64,000 nucleotides of DNA, from the NCBI RefSeq assembly GCF_000209165.1, contig NC_009045.1:682001-746000 (forward strand), in the 5' to 3' direction. Positions 20,935-29,119 of the stretch are shown one piece after another (the first letter of the stretch is position 1; each line of letters opens with the position of its first letter). The stretch comes from Scheffersomyces stipitis CBS 6054 (taxonomy: Eukaryota; Ascomycota; Pichiomycetes; Serinales; Debaryomycetaceae). Both the position numbers and the translations under genes were made by a program. The notes below the pieces were generated by a model. It was not told where the DNA came from. It made no database searches and was given only the letters and a program-made list of their open reading frames with translations.

Positions 20935-21408
20935 ATGTCCGACTTTGAAGAGAATGCATTCAACGATGGCGCCGAAAACTTTGACGACTTCGACCAGCCG
21001 GACCACTTCTCCGAAGATGACTTCCAGGAACCAGAAGGAGAAGCCAATGGTGATGCTACCATGAAGACAGCTGACGGCAAGACGATTATAAATGGGGGCT
21101 TCGGCCCTGATGATGCATCAGCAAACCAACCAAGACAAAAGACAGCTAAGGAATTGGCTATTCCAAAAGAAAAGAGAACCACAACCCCATATATGACCAA
21201 ATATGAGAGAGCTAGAGTGTTAGGTACAAGAGCTTTACAAATCTCACTTAATGCTCCAGTATTGGTGGACATCGAAGGTGAAACTGACCCATTACAAATT
21301 GCCATGAAGGAGTTGGCCCAAAGAAAGATACCCTTGGTCATTAGAAGATACTTACCCGACGGTTCATACGAGGACTGGGGCTGTGATGAGTTGATTGTTG
21401 ACCATTGA
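20935..21408 (+). CDS. RPO26: RNA polymerase I/II/III shared subunit ABC23 (Rpb6)
   Basis: 157-aa subunit present in all three nuclear RNA polymerases, helping to hold the clamp and assemble the largest subunit. The N-terminal ~70 residues are acidic ([20 protein letters not shown]). The conserved C-terminal half begins [30 protein letters not shown] and ends [21 protein letters not shown], nearly identical to S. cerevisiae Rpo26 (155 aa). The S. cerevisiae gene has an intron near its start. Here the reading frame is continuous from the ATG with no donor or branch signal, so I read it as intronless. It converges with MLC2. Confidence 0.97.
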   Translation: MSDFEENAFNDGAENFDDFDQPDHFSEDDFQEPEGEANGDATMKTADGKTIINGGFGPDDASANQPRQKTAKELAIPKEKRTTTPYMTKYERARVLGTRALQISLNAPVLVDIEGETDPLQIAMKELAQRKIPLVIRRYLPDGSYEDWGCDELIVDH

Positions 21409-21616
21409 ACAGAAGACTGCAACAAGTTTGCATGCTGTTGTATTCTGTTGTTTTAATCTATGGACAGTTGCAAACGTAAACTGAGCTCATGGTCCATAAG
21501 TATCCCTTGCATATATAAAAAGACGCCTTTTTGGTCATTTCATTTTTCAGCTAGTCTTGATTTCATTTATAAAGTATTAATAAAGTTATGTATATTTAGA
21601 TTGAAACCTCGATGAC

Positions 21617-22144
21617 TTAGTCAATGTAAGCTTCTATCCATTTGGAAGCCTGGAAGATCTGCCTTCCGTCCATTTGTCCCTTGACAAATCCAGCGACCAT
21701 CTCGTCGAATTTAGAACGTGACAATCTGTGGTCTCCGGATCCGATCTCGCCTAGTTGCACAGTACAACAGGCGTCTTTAATCTTCTCGAGCTCGATCTCA
21801 ATATCATCGTAGCGATTGTCTCCCACTGCCTTTTCATTCTCAAATACCTTCAATGCTTTATATATGGTTGTTCTATCTTCCAACTTCAGAAGCTCCTTGG
21901 CCATTATGTTCAGAAACTGGGTGAAATTCAACCCAGGCTCTTTTCCTTGTTCTGAATTGTCACTAGCAAGCGATAGCATAGAAGCTAACTCCTCATCTGT
22001 GGGAATCTTGAGTCCCAAAGTCGTATACAACTTGACTAGATCCAACTTGGTGATGAGAGAGTCGCGCGATTCGCCGTCTATGAGAGTGAAAGCGTTCCGC
22101 AACTGAGCTTTCTGCCCACCAGTAAGAGTGTTCAACGCCAGCAT
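21617..22144 (-). CDS. MLC2: EF-hand regulatory myosin light chain (Mlc2-like)
   Basis: 175-aa calmodulin-fold protein. An N-terminal degenerate EF-hand reads LTGGQKAQLRNAFTLIDGESRDSLITKLDLVKLYTTLGL (residues ~6-45), then LNFTQFLNIMAKELLKLEDRTTIYKALKVFE. C-terminal helices lack a canonical Ca2+ loop. The order and spacing match yeast Mlc2, the regulatory light chain of type II myosin Myo1 in the cytokinetic ring. A generic centrin or calmodulin relative is less likely because canonical loops are absent. I start at 22144; the longer frame to 22300 adds 52 residues unlike the family. It diverges from ARP1. Confidence 0.7.
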   Translation of the reverse strand: MLALNTLTGGQKAQLRNAFTLIDGESRDSLITKLDLVKLYTTLGLKIPTDEELASMLSLASDNSEQGKEPGLNFTQFLNIMAKELLKLEDRTTIYKALKVFENEKAVGDNRYDDIEIELEKIKDACCTVQLGEIGSGDHRLSRSKFDEMVAGFVKGQMDGRQIFQASKWIEAYID

Positions 22145-22411
22145 TATGTGAAATGATATAAATGAATATATATAGCTATTAGAAAAGTAGCAAGATATTC
22201 TTGTAAACAATATTGCTGAGAAGAGGAAACGAATAATGAATACACGGTAAAGTGCGCTGGTGAATTTTCTACGCGAATCTATACATGAAATGGTAAACAA
22301 AAGATTAGATCAAATCTTGATACCGAATTAGCTATGGATACTTTTCTATTTTCCAATTAAACTAATTTCCTCTTTCAAACTTTCTTTTTTATTCTTTTTA
22401 CTACAGTATCA

Positions 22412-23707
22412 ATGGAGTCAACACTCTATAACCAGCCTGTAGTCATTGACAATGGATCGGGGAACTTAAAGTCAGGCTTTGCTGGAGAAGATAAACCCAA
22501 AGCGTATGCCTCAGCAATAGTGGGGAGACCAAAGTACCAGAAGATCATGGCAGGTTCTCTTCTTTCCAATATAGGATCCGAAGATACGAAGGTAGGAACA
22601 TCTGCAGTGGCCGTAGGAGGTTCATCAAACGTAACTCCCATTCACAATAAGGAAGAAACATATATAGGTAATCTAGCCCAGCAGAACCGTGGCTTGCTTA
22701 AGCTATCATATCCTATAGAACATGGAATTGTGAACGACTGGGACGATATGGAAAAGTTATGGTACCACACATATTCTCAGGACTTGAAGACGAATGCTGA
22801 AGACCATCCTTTGCTTATCACAGAAGCGCCACTCAATCCGCGCAGAAACAGAGATAGAATGTGCCAGATCCTCTTTGAACTGTTCAATGTGCCGTGTGTT
22901 TATGTTTCTATTCAAGCAGTTCTTTCACTATATGCTTCGGGCCGTACTACGGGTGTAGTGATAGATAGTGGCGATGGAGTGAGTCACATAGTGCCGGTGT
23001 ACGAAGGGTTCTCCTTGCCTACATCTATCAAGAGAATGGATATAGCAGGTAGAGATATCACCGAGCAATTAGTGTTCAACATTCGGAGAATGACTGGTGT
23101 TGCCTTACTGAGCAGTTCCGAATTTGAAATCGCACGATTGATCAAAGAAAAAGCCTGTTTTGTATCGAAGAATCCAACTAAAGACGAGAAACTCTACTCT
23201 ACTAACTACCATTTGAAGTCCAACCCAGAACTATCTTGTACATATAAATTACCGGATGGGCACGAAATCCAATTGGGAGTAGAAAGATTCAGATCGACAG
23301 AGATTCTTTTCAACCCACAGCTCATCGGAGACGAATCTCCTGGCATTCACGAGCTTGCATCGTTGGCTATATCCAAAACGGATTTGGATCTCAGACCAAC
23401 TCTTTACCAAAATATTATCCTCTCTGGCGGAAACACTTTGCTCAAAAATTTTGGCGATAGACTCATATCCGAATTGAAATCTATGCAGCAGTTGTCTGGC
23501 GACAAAAACAGTTTATGGAACAAGAATACTACCACTACGAGTTACGATACCAAGATGAAAATCAAGATATATGCTCCACCAGAGAGGAAGTATTCGACCT
23601 GGATCGGGGGATCAATTTTGGCTGGTCTTTCTACATTCAGGAAGATGTGGGTGACGTCTGAGGAATACAAGGAGAATCCCGAGATTGTTCACATTAAATG
23701 TTTATAA
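22412..23707 (+). CDS. ARP1: Actin-related protein 1 (dynactin centractin)
   Basis: 431-aa actin-fold protein, the filament-forming subunit of dynactin that supports dynein in nuclear migration. The start MESTLYNQPVVIDNGSGNLKSGFAGED carries the actin phosphate-1 loop, and VVIDSGDGVSHIVPVYEGF is phosphate-2. The adenosine motif is ILSGGNTLLKNFGDRL, and the C-terminal segment reads RKYSTWIGGSILAGLSTFRKMWVTSEEY. It is longer than vertebrate Arp1 (376 aa) because of an insert at residues ~45-75 and a Ser/Thr/Asn-rich insert near 355-385. It shares a 267-bp divergent promoter with MLC2 and converges with FUR1 over 89 bp. Confidence 0.93.
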   Translation: MESTLYNQPVVIDNGSGNLKSGFAGEDKPKAYASAIVGRPKYQKIMAGSLLSNIGSEDTKVGTSAVAVGGSSNVTPIHNKEETYIGNLAQQNRGLLKLSYPIEHGIVNDWDDMEKLWYHTYSQDLKTNAEDHPLLITEAPLNPRRNRDRMCQILFELFNVPCVYVSIQAVLSLYASGRTTGVVIDSGDGVSHIVPVYEGFSLPTSIKRMDIAGRDITEQLVFNIRRMTGVALLSSSEFEIARLIKEKACFVSKNPTKDEKLYSTNYHLKSNPELSCTYKLPDGHEIQLGVERFRSTEILFNPQLIGDESPGIHELASLAISKTDLDLRPTLYQNIILSGGNTLLKNFGDRLISELKSMQQLSGDKNSLWNKNTTTTSYDTKMKIKIYAPPERKYSTWIGGSILAGLSTFRKMWVTSEEYKENPEIVHIKCL

Positions 23708-23796
23708 ATGCATACAAATGAATGGCAGAATCTTATAGAATATACAGCAGCATTAGTTCATGAAATCATAGACTGATCAAAGAATACAAGATAATT

Positions 23797-24453
23797 CTAG
23801 ATACAATAGTATCTGTCTCCAAAGTCACCCAAGCCCGGAACTATGTACTTATTCTCGTCCAACTTTTCGTCGATACCACCCGTGATGATCTTGACATCAG
23901 GGTACTTATCTTGGAAAGCCTTGATGCCTTCTGGGGCTGCCAACAAGTTCAAGAAAAAGATTCTATCCATCTTGACCCCTCTGGACAATAACACTTCCAC
24001 AGCCATCATGGCACTACCACCAGTAGCCAACATAGGGTCCAATAAGAAGACGTAACGTTCGCTGATGTCTTCGGGTAATTTTTCGTAGAATAACTTGGGC
24101 AAAGCGGTTTCTTCATCTCTTTGGATCAAAATCTTGCCGATTCTCACAGATCTACAACAGTCTCTCAATCCCATTTCCATAGACTCGCCAGCTCTGACAA
24201 TGGATACACCACAGATCTTACCCAAGAACTTTGCACCCTTGTACTGGTTACCACCGTGACACTCAATGGTAGCTTCTTCCACTGGCAATTGATTCAAACC
24301 CTCTTCCACTAAGAGACGGATGATTCTGTCGGAATAAAAGACGAAATCTCCTCTCTTGGTCTTCTGGTCACGGATTATAGAGTATAACCCAATCAATTGG
24401 TTTGTCTGAGGAAGAAGAATGACGTTCTTGTTGATTTCTTGAGAAGTAGCCAT
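23797..24453 (-). CDS. FUR1: Uracil phosphoribosyltransferase
   Basis: 218-aa cytosolic enzyme of pyrimidine salvage, making UMP from uracil and PRPP (S. cerevisiae Fur1 is 216 aa). The PRPP-binding loop is LDPMLATGGSA at residues 138-148. The uracil-binding C-terminal segment reads ITGGIDEKLDENKYIVPGLGDFGDRYY. The region GVSIVRAGESMEMGLRDCCRSVRIGKILIQRDEET is also a family signature. The ATG gives MATSQEINKNVILLPQTNQL, the expected N-terminus. Loss of this enzyme gives 5-fluorouracil and 5-fluorocytosine resistance in yeasts generally. It is flanked by convergent ARP1 and, upstream, LSM7 on the same strand. Confidence 0.97.
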   Translation of the reverse strand: MATSQEINKNVILLPQTNQLIGLYSIIRDQKTKRGDFVFYSDRIIRLLVEEGLNQLPVEEATIECHGGNQYKGAKFLGKICGVSIVRAGESMEMGLRDCCRSVRIGKILIQRDEETALPKLFYEKLPEDISERYVFLLDPMLATGGSAMMAVEVLLSRGVKMDRIFFLNLLAAPEGIKAFQDKYPDVKIITGGIDEKLDENKYIVPGLGDFGDRYYCI

Positions 24454-24969
24454 AACGAACTAATAGAAGTAATAAGGGACGGTAAACGAAAGAATGTGGA
24501 CGCTATAGGAAGAAATAAGAAGAAATAAGTATTTAAATAACGCTGTAAAGGGACTTGCAAAGGATCCAGGAAATTTTTCAATGTTCAATTGAGATGTTCC
24601 AAATTTTTTTCTTATCTTTTTTGAGAATCTTGTAGCGCATTTAGTTGCTAGTTCTGTGCGGCTACGAACTAACTATATCAATCAAGCTAGCAAGACTATA
24701 AGAAATATGATGAAAAGTATGAGATATTCCAGCTTCGAATATACAAGCCAATAATGTCAATTGCAATGATGAGAAGACTAGACAGAGCAAAAGAACATTT
24801 CCTCAACTCATTCATGAATATTCCTCAATTAAAAAATGGATTTTGATGAATATTTGGTCCGTAGTAGCATTACCTACGTAAACAGAAAATATATCTAAAA
24901 TATGACTTTTGCTTGTATATTGTGCATTTACTATATTACAGAACCGCTCAGAACCGCTGGTATCTTTAT
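24454..24969. other. Intergenic between FUR1 and LSM7
   Basis: FUR1 promoter and LSM7 3' flank. No gene is seen. The plus-strand frame starting at 24902 is a shadow of LSM7 exon 3. Confidence 0.5.
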
Positions 24970-25623
24970 CTACTCTTCGGCAGTTACAAAAGGGTTGTCG
25001 ATCTCTTCAGTTCCATCTGCTGGAGAAATGGTCAACAAAGAAGTACATCTCACGACAACAAAACCCAATTGTCTAGTTTCTTTGGTCAAGATGCTGTCGT
25101 CATCTGAGTCTAAATGTGATGTTAGTAATAATTCAACAAATGTCAATAAAAGGTCGACGATTATGAATAGTCAATGTGAGCTTATAAAAAATGACATTTC
25201 TCCAATTTCCCTTTTATGTCTTATGTGATTTATCATTTTACCTTCCAATTGTCCAATTGTCCAGTTTCGTGATTTTCAATCTTTTCATGTAGCTTCCCTT
25301 AAATCTTTTCAGTAGCACTTAGCTCTTTGTACGTACCTCTTAAAGTCTCCGTCACATCGTCCAAGACCAAGTTCATCAACTGGTCGAAGCCCCTCAACAC
25401 ACCAGTGACATGTCTTCCACCAATGAACTTCACACGGATCACCTGATCCTTGTACTTGTTCAAGTCCAAGATAGCATCTCTCTTGGGACCCTCTTGTTTG
25501 GTGCTTGTATTATTGTTCTGTCTTCTTCTATGAGAATGTCTCTGTTGTTGTTGCTGTTTTTCTTGTTAGTACACTGTGTAAACGCTATATTATCTGAAAG
25601 GTACTACTTACAACTTCAGACAT
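24970..25623 (-). CDS. LSM7: U6 snRNP / mRNA-decay protein Lsm7, three exons
   Basis: Lsm7, part of the Lsm2-8 ring on U6 snRNA and the Lsm1-7 ring in cytoplasmic mRNA decay. I assemble three exons: 25612-25623 (12 nt), 25337-25553 (217 nt) and 24970-25109 (140 nt), giving 122 aa. Exon 2 carries a basic Gln/Arg/Asn-rich lead, then EGPKRDAILDLNKYKDQVIR, Sm1 (VTGVLRGFDQLMNLVLDD) and VTETLR. Exon 3 carries DSDDDSILTKETRQLGFVVVRCTSLLTI, the Sm2 half. All reading phases join cleanly (0, then 1). Both introns have TACTAAC branch points. The exact 3' end of intron 1 could be 12 nt further downstream (in-frame CAG alternative). None of the long open frames over the locus is the gene. Confidence 0.92.
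25110..25336 (-). other. LSM7: LSM7 intron 2 (227 nt)
   Basis: Donor GTACGT (25336-25331), branch TACTAAC (25127-25121) and acceptor TTTAG ending at 25110. It splits a GAC codon after its first base. Confidence 0.92.
25554..25611 (-). other. LSM7: LSM7 intron 1 (58 nt)
   Basis: Donor GTAAGT (25611-25606), branch TACTAAC (25571-25565) and acceptor CAG ending at 25554. At 58 nt it is close to the smallest size seen for spliceosomal introns in yeasts. Confidence 0.85.
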
Positions 25624-26001
25624 CTTTCGGTATATCTTATTATATGACTAATAGAATCCCCCGATCTCTAACTTTAGTTCAAGTCCAAATTGCTCAAAAC
25701 TTTTCGATGGTATTTCTGGTCTGCACAAAAGCCTTCAATAGTTAAACTTCTTCAGTTGACTGAATCAAGGAACATACCCCAGACAATAGAATATACACCT
25801 GTGAAAGATGAATGGCTGAATACAAATTTCTACTGCTGAATCAAGTATATTTCTACCTTACTTTTAATTCCATGTTTGCCTACTTCTTTTCTATATTTAT
25901 GCCTTATTCAAATGTGAATTCGCTGTCAAGAAAAGACTCCCACAGACAACAATTATATACAAGGGTAAATGAATTTATATATATACGTCATGACAATGCA
26001 A
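25624..26001. other. Intergenic between LSM7 and mitoribosomal gene
   Basis: LSM7 promoter and 3' flank of the next minus-strand gene. Nothing else is seen. Confidence 0.5.
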
Positions 26002-26535
26002 CTAGAACTCGTTCCTCAACCACATCTCCACTCTCTTCTTCTTTTCAGTGGCTTTCTTGACCTGTCTTTCGTTCAATCCGTCCAAATTGTTGTTTTTGAG
26101 CTTCTTATCCAAAATACCAGTGAGCACATTGACCTTTTGCAAATCGATGTCGAATTCTTTACTCAACTTGGCTACAGTCCACGTCTGTGGGTCTTGTTTT
26201 CTCAAATCGTAAATCTTCTTGGCTACTTCGGCTGTAATGCTATAGTCTCTTTCCCCTTGCGCCTTATATGCTGTGATTATGGGATAGTGTTGTAACTGTT
26301 CCTTGGTGTACTCTGCTTCATTATTCAATTGTCTTCTTGGGTCGTTGGTCGGCAAGAATGCCCTAGGAGTCTTTATAGATGGCTTGTGAATAGCAGAAGC
26401 AGGGTTGTATACCAAACCTTGTGTCTTCTTAGGCTTGAAGTTGAACTGTGACCTGACTTGATTGTATTTGTTAATTGGAACAGGCTCGAAAGGTATCGAA
26501 CTTGACGAACTTCTACGGATGAAATTTCTAAACAT
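26002..26535 (-). CDS. MRPL20: Mitochondrial large-subunit ribosomal protein, probably Mrpl20 (mL58)
   Basis: 177-aa basic protein with an N-terminus typical of mitochondrial import (MFRNFIRRSSSSSIPFEPV; Arg/Ser-rich, no acidic residue in the first 16). The segment GLVYNPASAIHKPSIKTPRAFLPTNDPRRQL resembles the fungal MRP-L20 family, whose members carry a PxxFLPxxDPRR motif. A helical part follows with a helix-turn-helix-like look (DPQTWTVAKLSKEFDIDLQKVNVLTGI) and a Lys/Arg-rich tail. Length and architecture suit mL58 of the mitoribosome large subunit. The assignment rests on motif recall, so another mitoribosomal or mitochondrial RNA-binding protein is possible. Confidence 0.6.
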   Translation of the reverse strand: MFRNFIRRSSSSSIPFEPVPINKYNQVRSQFNFKPKKTQGLVYNPASAIHKPSIKTPRAFLPTNDPRRQLNNEAEYTKEQLQHYPIITAYKAQGERDYSITAEVAKKIYDLRKQDPQTWTVAKLSKEFDIDLQKVNVLTGILDKKLKNNNLDGLNERQVKKATEKKKRVEMWLRNEF

Positions 26536-27378
26536 TATTATTAAGAAGTTTCTCTAGAATAAACACACACTTTTAAACTACTACCCGAGGACTTATTGAA
26601 CAACTTAAGACATTCACTGACACAGTTTCGTATGCTCGATATAGCTGAAAAACTTTTCAATTATACTGGACTGCATATGTTGCTTGATCACGCGACAATC
26701 TTTGAAAGTAGCAGGAACCTCCAACCATCGACGAATAGTTGACATAAGATAAACTTAACATTGATCTATCCATTTTGTTGATGCCTTGGTTAAAAAATGC
26801 ATCCGAAAAGTCGCTATATTCTTGTATCTTTTAATCACAAGAATTTCTTTTGAATACATTTTTACGAGATGGCAAAAAAAAACGACTATAATCTGACCTA
26901 TTTACTACCTAGTATTTAAATATGCTTCTAATCCATACCGAATGTTGAAGAATCTCAAAAGTTAAAATCTCCTGTTGATATTTTCTACATACGGATATCC
27001 TTTGCAAAACTGTGAAAGTCAAAATAACTGAGTAAGGGTAGTGTTTAAAGACTTCTAGACTACATGATAGATCTCCAAAAAGAGAGCAAGGACAAGAAGA
27101 ATATTGCCCCGTCTTCACTATTCCGCCATGAAGAATAAGTACAAAGCAACGAATGATCGATGTAGACAGAGATATGCAGACGCGGTGAGCTGGAGCTTAC
27201 CAATGTTGTGGTTGAAATTTAAGTTATACCTTGGGTACTAACAAAGTCCAGAAAGTTGGGCTCACTTCACAATCTAGGTAAGATTGCTGAAAGTAATTCT
27301 ATCGTTCAAAGTTGTTAAAACACATATCGCATCCTTCAGGATCCTGTGGATTGCTCTGGAAATGCCTTCTACCAAGGT
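26536..27378. other. Intergenic with repeat copy B
   Basis: Upstream of the mitoribosomal gene and downstream of the unrecognised gene at 27379. It contains repeat copy B (26928-27064). The short minus-strand frame over that repeat looks fortuitous. Confidence 0.5.
26928..27064 (+). repeat. Degenerate dispersed repeat, copy B
   Basis: Partner of 2789-2940, in the same orientation and opening with the same 16 bases. Several matching blocks occur in the same order and it ends with a shared TCTAGACT. It is about 15 bp shorter than copy A. There is no tRNA within 1 kb here, unlike copy A. Confidence 0.5.
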
Positions 27379-28551
27379 CTATTCAGTTCCTTTGTAACTT
27401 TGGTGTGGATAAGGTGATCGATATGAAGAGATGATGTCAATTTGGACGCCCTTTAGGAGACCATTTCTCCGTCTTATAATCCTGTCAGACTCAGTTTCAA
27501 TTAAATAGAAAACAGACTTAGTAAGGGAGTTGTGTTGTTTACCCCCATAGTATCTTTTTTCGACTAGGTGTTTGGCCAATACTTTGTAATAGATAGGCTC
27601 TCCGACTTGACGTTGTGAATACCCGTCTTGAGGTGCTTGAGGAATGTCAAGCTTGTTTGGGTTGAACATTACATGGACTAGAGAGTCCATGTCTGTATGA
27701 CCATTGGGAGCCGTGACACACACAAGAAAGACATTGGGGGCCCTAGAGATCGGTATAAGTTTTAGTTTAAACCTGTAGTTGCCTTCTACGCCGGCGTAGT
27801 AGGGGTCGAATATTTCTTCAAATTTGGTTTGCAGCCACTTCCTTGGACCTTGAGATTTGAAGCGTGGAGCTCTAGAATTACTTTCGGTAATGGAGAAGTC
27901 AAAGTCTAAGTACAGATTGTCCCGCATATGTATGTGAAAATACTCCTTTATATCATAAATCCTTTGAGTAATTTGAAGTGTTTTCTCCAATTCTTTAATT
28001 CGAAGGTTGGTATTGTTGATGTGCCGATTTAATTCATGCTCCAGAGAGTCTTCTGGGGATATCTGGTCTTGGTAAAGTTGAATTTTTTTTTGGAGACTGG
28101 CAATACTCAGCTCGGTGTGTTCTTCTAACTCATCTAGCGTATCAGGAATGGTTTCCTTGAAGTGAGTAAGTATGATCCGAGCTTTATCCTCGATGAACAT
28201 TTGGGGTTTAGACAGGCTCAGTTTGATTTCAAAGGACTCGATGCGAATTCTAACTGTCCTCGTGTCACAGATGACTCTGCCGATGGCGCTGAGAGTAGAT
28301 ATACGAAGTTCTTCAGGCGTATTCCAGTCGTCGAATCTTTTCCGTTGGCGCTTGTATTTGGCATCAGAAAGCGTATTTAAACAATTTACAACTAGCATAC
28401 TGGTATCGAGCTGGTCGTATTCTTCATCGCTGAGTTGACCTTCCGTATCCCATTTTGCACGGAGGGCCTCCCCTCTCTGACTGTATGTCTGGCATAACTC
28501 GTCAGATTCCTTAACGGGAGATCTCTGTAGAGTTTCTGCCCATTCAGTCAT
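27379..28551 (-). CDS. Unrecognised protein with central coiled coil
   Basis: 390-aa protein that I do not recognise. It has no signal peptide or membrane segment. The N-terminal third is charged and rich in Glu and Arg. Residues ~130-210 look coiled-coil-forming (ETIPDTLDELEEHTELSIASLQKKIQLYQ, then NTNLRIKELEKTLQITQ). The C-terminal half is more globular, with alternating hydrophobic strands (NYRFKLKLIPIS, NVFLVCVTAP, LVHVMFNPN) and a basic end. The frame is long and the start ATG is clean, so it is probably a real gene. Neighbours (repeat copy B, tRNA-Glu) give no functional clue. It may be lineage-specific. Confidence 0.65.
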   Translation of the reverse strand: MTEWAETLQRSPVKESDELCQTYSQRGEALRAKWDTEGQLSDEEYDQLDTSMLVVNCLNTLSDAKYKRQRKRFDDWNTPEELRISTLSAIGRVICDTRTVRIRIESFEIKLSLSKPQMFIEDKARIILTHFKETIPDTLDELEEHTELSIASLQKKIQLYQDQISPEDSLEHELNRHINNTNLRIKELEKTLQITQRIYDIKEYFHIHMRDNLYLDFDFSITESNSRAPRFKSQGPRKWLQTKFEEIFDPYYAGVEGNYRFKLKLIPISRAPNVFLVCVTAPNGHTDMDSLVHVMFNPNKLDIPQAPQDGYSQRQVGEPIYYKVLAKHLVEKRYYGGKQHNSLTKSVFYLIETESDRIIRRRNGLLKGVQIDIISSYRSPYPHQSYKGTE

Positions 28552-28751
28552 TCAAACTTGGAATAGGTCATGAGATAGCTACCTTGTTTGGGTTATTTTT
28601 TTGAAATGTTATGAATTACAATTGATGTCTAACCAATTGCATACGTTTTTGGTTTTTTTTTTTAACGTAGTGGCATGCATTGAACATACTAACCCATATA
28701 AACAGCTATAAACTAGAGATAATTTTTGGCAAGGGTTTTTTAAAAAACTCG

Positions 28752-28761
28752 ATCACGTGAC
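28752..28761 (+). promoter_or_regulatory. CACGTG E-box
   Basis: ATCACGTGAC, a Cbf1-type site, lies between the unrecognised minus-strand gene (start at 28551) and tRNA-Glu. Its role is unknown. Confidence 0.4.
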
Positions 28762-28819
28762 TAAAAACGTGATATACGTGCAACACAAAAAATCGAACCT
28801 ACCAAAACCTCAACAAACA

Positions 28820-28891
28820 TCCGATATAGTGTAACGGCTAGCACGGTTCGCTTTCACCGAGCAGACCCGGGTTCGACTCCCGGTATCGGAA
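28820..28891 (+). tRNA. tE(UUC): tRNA-Glu (anticodon UUC)
   Basis: A 72-nt cloverleaf. Acceptor TCCGATA pairs perfectly with TATCGGA. The anticodon loop CTTTCAC gives UUC. The T arm has the B-box GGTTCGACTCC. It is very close to S. cerevisiae tRNA-Glu(UUC). No intron. A six-T run starts seven bases downstream. Confidence 0.96.
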
Positions 28892-28897
28892 TGTATC

Positions 28898-28903
28898 TTT
28901 TTT
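28898..28903 (+). terminator. Pol III T-run after tRNA-Glu
   Basis: Six consecutive T residues seven bases after tRNA-Glu, the expected RNA polymerase III stop. Confidence 0.8.
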
Positions 28904-29040
28904 GTCATTATTGTTGTGTCATGAGTTCAGTAATCAGCTCAGTATTTCCCATAAACTGTAGAAGTGGACAACATGTGCTGCAAACATCCGCATAAAATTT
29001 TTGCAGCGAGCGATACACTTTTGTGCCGGCATTAAGATGA

Positions 29041-29050
29041 TATAAAAAGG
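29041..29050 (+). promoter_or_regulatory. TATA box of the PEBP-like gene
   Basis: TATAAAAAGG lies 70-79 bp before the ATG at 29120, a good TATA element at a yeast-like distance. TATA-containing yeast genes are often stress- or nutrient-regulated. Confidence 0.6.
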
Positions 29051-29119
29051 CTGCTGCAATCAAATCCGGAAATAACGGACAATTGCAACACTTTCTTTCT
29101 AAAACTAGTAATCTTAGAG

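Noticed and set aside
24902..25228. 108-codon plus-strand frame
   Set aside because: Shadow of LSM7 exon 3 and intron 2.
25410..25745. 111-codon plus-strand frame
   Set aside because: Shadow of LSM7 exons 1-2.
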